In this document: positions 60,597-64,000 of the stretch, piece by piece | Layout of the letters: each line of letters opens with the position of its first letter | How positions within the stretch are numbered: position 1 is the stretch's first letter | Assembly (NCBI GenBank): GCA_013298075.1 | Contig: JAAFJG010000010.1 | Span: forward strand, 1 to 64,000 | DNA length: 64,000 nt | Source: Cytophagales bacterium | Lineage (GTDB): Bacteria; Bacteroidota; Bacteroidia; Cytophagales; Microscillaceae | Reading direction: 5' to 3' | The notes under the pieces: generated by a model | Told to the model about the DNA's origin: nothing | What the model saw: the letters and a program-made list of their open reading frames with translations, nothing else | The model's database searches: none | Made by a program: the position numbers and the translations under genes

Positions 60597-61385
60597 CTAT
60601 TTAATGATACAACCTACATCAACGAGTGTACAGCCATATAATGAAAAGGTACTTGAAGAATTAGACGGTTGAAAAATATTAAATCCTGCTCTACCTACAC
60701 TCATAATCAAACGACCATCTTTAGGAAAACCTGTCAAATCAGAAGATTTCATAATATAATTTCCAGAGTCAGAAGTACCTAATACTTTTGTAATTCTTAT
60801 AGGAGAAGTTTTTTGAGTAGTTGGACTTAAATCAGGATCATAATCGAGTATAAAAACAACTGCATTTGTATTTTTTTCATCTTTATTCCAACGAATAATA
60901 GTACCTTCTTGCAATCCAAGTTTAAATGTATTGGGGTCATAATCGACATCAATATATAATAAATTTGGAATATATAATGATTTTGATGCTTCATCACCTG
61001 ATGGCAAAGTAAACTTAAAATTTACATCTTTACCATATAGATTTTTATTTTGTTGAGCATCATTATTAACAAAGTTACCATCTGTATTTTTAGTCATCAT
61101 TACATCATTCAAAGCAACATTTGAATAATTAGCGGCTTTAAAAAACGATTTTGAAAGTTGCTCACGACTTTCCAAGTTTTGCGTTGGTAAAGTTGAATAA
61201 CCAGAAACAGAAACGACACCATCAGTATTTTGTTGAGTAAAATTATAATACTTTAGTAACAAAGCATCTCTATTTGCTATGGACGACGGTGAATCAGTAG
61301 ATTTTTTAGGATCTAAAGTTGCCTTATTACAAGAAAAGGCAATCAATAGTACTACGACTATTGAGAAAATATTAAGTGTTTTCAT
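60597..61385 (-). CDS. Lipoprotein of unknown function (262 aa)
   Basis: A lipoprotein signal with lipobox VVLLIAFSC (residues 11-19), then a Ser/Asp-rich linker and a beta-rich domain with no family I recognise; fragments such as YKMYIPNLLYIDVDYDPNTF-like text and FILDYDPDLSP contain many acidic residues. I choose the ATG at 61385; an extension to 61430 would precede the signal. The upstream gene ends 19 bp before it, so they form an operon. It is an island gene, bracketed by the 71-bp repeats. Confidence 0.75.
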   Translation of the reverse strand: MKTLNIFSIVVVLLIAFSCNKATLDPKKSTDSPSSIANRDALLLKYYNFTQQNTDGVVSVSGYSTLPTQNLESREQLSKSFFKAANYSNVALNDVMMTKNTDGNFVNNDAQQNKNLYGKDVNFKFTLPSGDEASKSLYIPNLLYIDVDYDPNTFKLGLQEGTIIRWNKDEKNTNAVVFILDYDPDLSPTTQKTSPIRITKVLGTSDSGNYIMKSSDLTGFPKDGRLIMSVGRAGFNIFQPSNSSSTFSLYGCTLVDVGCIIK

Positions 61386-61404
61386 ATAAATAATAAAATA
61401 TAAT

Positions 61405-61962
61405 TTAATTACAAGGTTCAGCACCAACATAATTCAATCTCGCAGTAAAAAGAGATTGAGACCCACCAAAATCTTCTTTGTAAGCCAATTGAGCACGACC
61501 AGGACTCAAGGAATTACAATTATTACAAGGTTCGTAATAATTTACAACAACACTAAAAGATTGTCCATCAGGGACTTGAATTGGGAAATTTTGTGTTGGT
61601 GTACGCCAGACATATTCTCTTATAAAATTCGGACAACTTCCTCTAACAGTTATCTTACAATAGTAAAGATTTGGTTGATAAATACTTGTTGCACCAAAAT
61701 CAAGCATAGGACTCCCTAATGATATAGGTAAAATTATACACGAGGGATCTGTAGTTCTGCGACCTGGCATTTGACTAAGAGTTGGAAATATTAAAGATAT
61801 AGTAGCATTTCTCACCTCCTCACATGCTTTATTATCACCACCACCTTTATCGCCTTTGCCACCGCCACCAAAGCTACTAAAAAATACAATAAAACTACTT
61901 AATAAAGCCAACATTAGAAAGTGTGAAGCTTTTTTTGGTATAACATTTTTTAAAAAGAACAT
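61405..61962 (-). CDS. Exported protein of unknown function (185 aa)
   Basis: A signal peptide or N-terminal helix (FLMLALLSSFIVFFSSFGGG) is followed by a Gly/Lys-rich patch GGGGKGDKGGGDNKACEE and a domain with seven cysteines (ACEE, DPSC, YYCKIT, RGSCPNF, EPCNNCNS and the terminal EPCN), likely disulfide-bonded outside the cytoplasm. No family recognised. It is the first gene of the three-gene island operon on the minus strand. Confidence 0.7.
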   Translation of the reverse strand: MFFLKNVIPKKASHFLMLALLSSFIVFFSSFGGGGKGDKGGGDNKACEEVRNATISLIFPTLSQMPGRRTTDPSCIILPISLGSPMLDFGATSIYQPNLYYCKITVRGSCPNFIREYVWRTPTQNFPIQVPDGQSFSVVVNYYEPCNNCNSLSPGRAQLAYKEDFGGSQSLFTARLNYVGAEPCN

Positions 61963-62080
61963 AAAATATTTGCATTAAAAGTTAATAATTTTTTTGATAT
62001 TAAAAAGTATTATTATAAAATAATAATATTTTCTAGATGTACTTAAGTAACAGTAGTGCAAATCAAGTAACAAATTTATA

Positions 62081-62152
62081 ATTAAAAAAATAATTAAAAA
62101 AATAATTAAAAAAATAATTAAAAAAATAATTAAAAAAATAATTAAAAAAATA
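62081..62152 (+). repeat. 12-bp tandem repeat, six units
   Basis: Six exact copies of ATTAAAAAAATA in a row. It lies upstream of the island operon, in its promoter-proximal AT-rich region; apart from this and the 71-bp repeat I see nothing else in the 410-bp gap (61963-62373) except the promoter at 62340. Confidence 0.92.
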
Positions 62153-62232
62153 ATTATTCAAAGAATTAATATAATTATTTTTATATTTTAAAAGTAATTG
62201 TATCAAAATATTTTTTTATATTAATCTTTAAA

Positions 62233-62303
62233 AAAGTTATCAAAATTATTTATTTAGGGCAATGCAAGGGCGAAATTATCAAATAAGTTTAAATTATAAA
62301 TTT
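62233..62303 (+). repeat. 71-bp direct repeat, copy 2 (orphan 3' end of the TonB receptor gene)
   Basis: Identical to 59075-59145 and open in the same frame, ending ...YKF-L-stop (TTTTTGTAG) where the intact gene ends ...YKF-R-N-stop. It is a detached receptor 3' end, 37 bp before the promoter of the arginyl-transferase gene. Confidence 0.97.
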
Positions 62304-62339
62304 TTGTAGCAAATATTTTGTAAAAAAATAAAAAAATAT

Positions 62340-62347
62340 TATATTTG
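62340..62347 (+). promoter_or_regulatory. Promoter -7 box of the arginyl-tRNA-protein transferase gene
   Basis: TATATTTG, 27 bp before the ATG at 62374. Confidence 0.65.
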
Positions 62348-62373
62348 CAAAAAAATACAAATCAAGCTTTAAA

Positions 62374-63423
62374 ATGATAACAGAAATTTATATACCTCGT
62401 TCTCTTTCTTTGTCAAGAATGGATAAGTATTTGGCTTCAGGTTGGTTTAGGGCTGGAATGTTGGTGTATAAATCAGAAATTGCTTGTTTGGAAGGTGGAG
62501 TTTGGGGAGTGATAAATATTCGTTTAATCTTAGAAACCTACGAATTTAAAAAGCGTTGGCGAAAATTATTAAAACAAAATGGGCAACAATTAACCTATCA
62601 AGTTTCTGCGATGGACTTGACAGATAGGCATCAAGAATTATATAATTTTCATAAAAAAAGATGTCGAGGTGTAATTACCCCAAAATTACACGATTATTTT
62701 TATGGCTCTTCCTGGACGAGTGACTCTGTTTTTAATACTTATCAAGTTGATGTTTATTTGGGCAATAAATTGGTGGCGAGCAGTTTTTTTGACGTTGGAA
62801 AAGATAGTGTAGTCAGTATTTTAGGCTTATATGATGACGCATACAAAGATTTTAGTTTGGGCAACTATACAATGCTTTTAGAAATTGAATATGCCAAACA
62901 ATTACAAAAAAAATATTATTATCCCGGTTATATATTAAAAAATTGTGATTTATTTGACTATAAATTGGCGTTGGGAGAGATGCAATATTATAGTTGGAAA
63001 GGAAGATGGCGAAAATGGGAGAGATTGGACGAAGAAAAATATAGTGCAGATAATTTTTTAGTCAATACCGATTATTTATCAACAGAATTACTAAAAGCAA
63101 ATATTGATTTTGAAGAAGTGTTGAATGTGATGTTTGGCATTACTTATGAAGATAGAATTTGTATGAATGCGCCCGTTTTTATAGCAGAAAAAAATTATAA
63201 AAACAAAGATGATACTTTTTGGGCGATTGAATATAATGATGAAAACCAACAATATAAATTGGGCATTGCTTATTGTTGGGATAATTTTAAATATTTACAA
63301 TTTACGCCTGATTTTAAATTCAATCCAAAATATTGTTTGAAAACGATTTGTTATGAAAAAATTTTGATAGAAACCGCTTCGATTGAAAAAATTATTTATA
63401 TTTTAAAAGGAACTTATTCGTAG
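62374..63423 (+). CDS. Arginine-tRNA-protein transferase-like protein (ATE/Bpt type)
   Basis: A 349-aa protein of the Bacteroidota family annotated as arginine-tRNA-protein transferase. It opens IPRSLSLSRMDKYLASGWFR, continues with RLILETYEFKKRWRKLLKQN, then the GNAT-like C-terminal core: VASSFFDVGKDSVVSILGLY, DFSLGNYTMLLEIEYAKQL, YYYPGYILKNCDLFDYKL. These enzymes attach an amino acid from aminoacyl-tRNA to a protein N terminus, marking it for degradation. The Cys-rich N-terminal part of eukaryotic ATE1 is missing, as in most bacterial forms, and the last 100 residues are a less conserved domain. Single-gene unit. Confidence 0.8.
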   Translation: MITEIYIPRSLSLSRMDKYLASGWFRAGMLVYKSEIACLEGGVWGVINIRLILETYEFKKRWRKLLKQNGQQLTYQVSAMDLTDRHQELYNFHKKRCRGVITPKLHDYFYGSSWTSDSVFNTYQVDVYLGNKLVASSFFDVGKDSVVSILGLYDDAYKDFSLGNYTMLLEIEYAKQLQKKYYYPGYILKNCDLFDYKLALGEMQYYSWKGRWRKWERLDEEKYSADNFLVNTDYLSTELLKANIDFEEVLNVMFGITYEDRICMNAPVFIAEKNYKNKDDTFWAIEYNDENQQYKLGIAYCWDNFKYLQFTPDFKFNPKYCLKTICYEKILIETASIEKIIYILKGTYS

Positions 63424-63492
63424 GTTGTTTTTCATTTGGAGATTGTAATTTTTCATTTGGAGATTGTCAAGTCTTCGACATTGACAACTCTA

Positions 63493-63566
63493 TTCCTTGG
63501 TCTGTGGCACACAGACCGAAACAAAAGTTACTAAGATGTTTCGGTCTGTGTGCCACAGACCGAGGA
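63493..63566. repeat. Family F palindrome, copy 2
   Basis: Two 30-bp arms, TCCTTGGTCTGTGGCACACA-type and its inverse, match at 29 of 30 positions around the loop AAAGTTACTAAGA. The whole lies between an ATTTGGAGAT repeat (two direct copies at 63435-63466) and an inverted ATCTCCAAAT at 63586-63595. It separates the convergent arginyl-transferase and ExbD genes and may terminate both. Confidence 0.88.
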
Positions 63567-63610
63567 TAAAGACCAAAGAGAAACATCTCCAAATAAAAAA
63601 ATTTCAATAA

Positions 63611-64000
63611 CTATTTTTCAATCGCAGGATTGGTTGCAATCGAAACTTTTGCATCGAGTTTGGTGGCTATCGAAGCCACATATACAAAATATTCGGTAGG
63701 AACGCTTTTATCTACATTCAAAACTACAATCGGCTCTGAGGCGTTTCTAAGGGCATTTTTTATTTTTTCTTCTAATTTTTCTTTGCTTACCAATTCATCA
63801 TTCACAAAATATTTTTTCTCTTTTGTAATCAAAATTTGTACTTTGGGCGTAATGGTAGTCGAGGCTTTGCTCGAAGGCAAATTGACAGGCAAAACCGCAG
63901 GATTGATAAAAGAAGAAGTAAGCATAAAAAATATCAACAACTGAAAAATAATATCAGTCATAGAAGTTAAACTAAATGAAGTTTCGAGTTTATTTCGAGG
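63611..64000 (-). CDS. ExbD/TolR-family biopolymer transport protein (partial)
   Basis: The 5' end is cut by the window: the frame is open to the last base, and 13 codons upstream of the Met at 63961 (PRNKLETSFSLTS) continue an ExbD N terminus. The single TM helix with the catalytic Asp is MTDIIFQLLIFFMLTSSF, where Asp is the proton-path residue. The periplasmic domain follows (VNLPSSKASTTITPK, NVDKSVPTEYFVYVA). ExbD with ExbB and TonB powers outer-membrane receptors such as the one at 57193. ExbB is expected just outside the window. Confidence 0.95.
   Translation of the reverse strand, partial: PRNKLETSFSLTSMTDIIFQLLIFFMLTSSFINPAVLPVNLPSSKASTTITPKVQILITKEKKYFVNDELVSKEKLEEKIKNALRNASEPIVVLNVDKSVPTEYFVYVASIATKLDAKVSIATNPAIEK

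Noticed and set aside
1-64000. tRNA genes
   Set aside because: I looked for TTCGAATC-type arms with a plausible cloverleaf and found only chance matches inside coding sequences, such as the one near 52065.

Overview
The window is chromosomal DNA of very low GC from a member of the Bacteroidota, most likely a Cytophagales-type bacterium. The support is type IX secretion (PorX, a PorP/SprF protein, cargo proteins ending in the type A sorting domain), Bacteroidota promoters of the TAnnTTTG type with TSSs just before the starts, near absence of Shine-Dalgarno sequences, a histone H1-like protein, a GlsA/GlsB-like aminolipid pair, an alpha-oxoamine synthase of the sphingolipid/sulfonolipid type and TonB/ExbD envelope energetics. 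I cannot name the genus.

Layout. 1-124: end of an rRNA operon (5S) and its terminator. 209-9625: a large helical-repeat protein, a SpoIIAA-like protein with an SGNH hydrolase, a tiny secreted protein that is little more than a T9SS sorting domain, a 7TM/SpoIIE signalling phosphatase, and a DinB-GlsA-GlsB operon. 9855-18969 (minus strand): TroA-type metal-binding lipoprotein, ribosomal protein S21, an outer-membrane metal efflux operon without its inner-membrane pump, an orphan OmpR-type regulator, a serine hydrolase and a putative porin. 19715-28644: PorX and two large T9SS cargo proteins, one a zinc metalloprotease. 28749-41096: housekeeping genes (rpiB, murC, trxA, aroA, dtd), lipid synthesis, an orphan efflux adaptor, an unknown two-gene membrane operon and PorP/SprF. 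41304-46685: a two-gene methyltransferase/ATPase module that looks like a restriction or defence system. 46686-48270: a 1.6-kb gene-free graveyard of repeats. 48271-54671: hslU, M23 peptidase, RicT/PSP1 protein, WD40 protein, rplS. 54982-57141: a retron-type reverse transcriptase without a visible retron RNA, then a PIN-domain toxin-antitoxin pair. 57193-63423: a TonB receptor whose last 71 bp are duplicated exactly 3.1 kb downstream, bracketing a small island (Lnt-like acyltransferase, lipoprotein, secreted protein), then an arginyl-tRNA-protein transferase. 63611-64000: ExbD, cut by the window end.

The most striking structure is between the genes. At least six families of small inverted-repeat elements fill nearly every gap. 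Family A (about 200 bp, terminal repeats beginning TTTGGTTCTTAGG) has ten or more copies. Family B (121-299 bp, ends GGGA...TCCC) has inserted into family A copies three times, with 3-bp TNA target duplications, and its conserved arms enclose hairpin cores that differ completely from copy to copy. All identifications are by reading motifs and architecture; no database search or structure calculation was possible.
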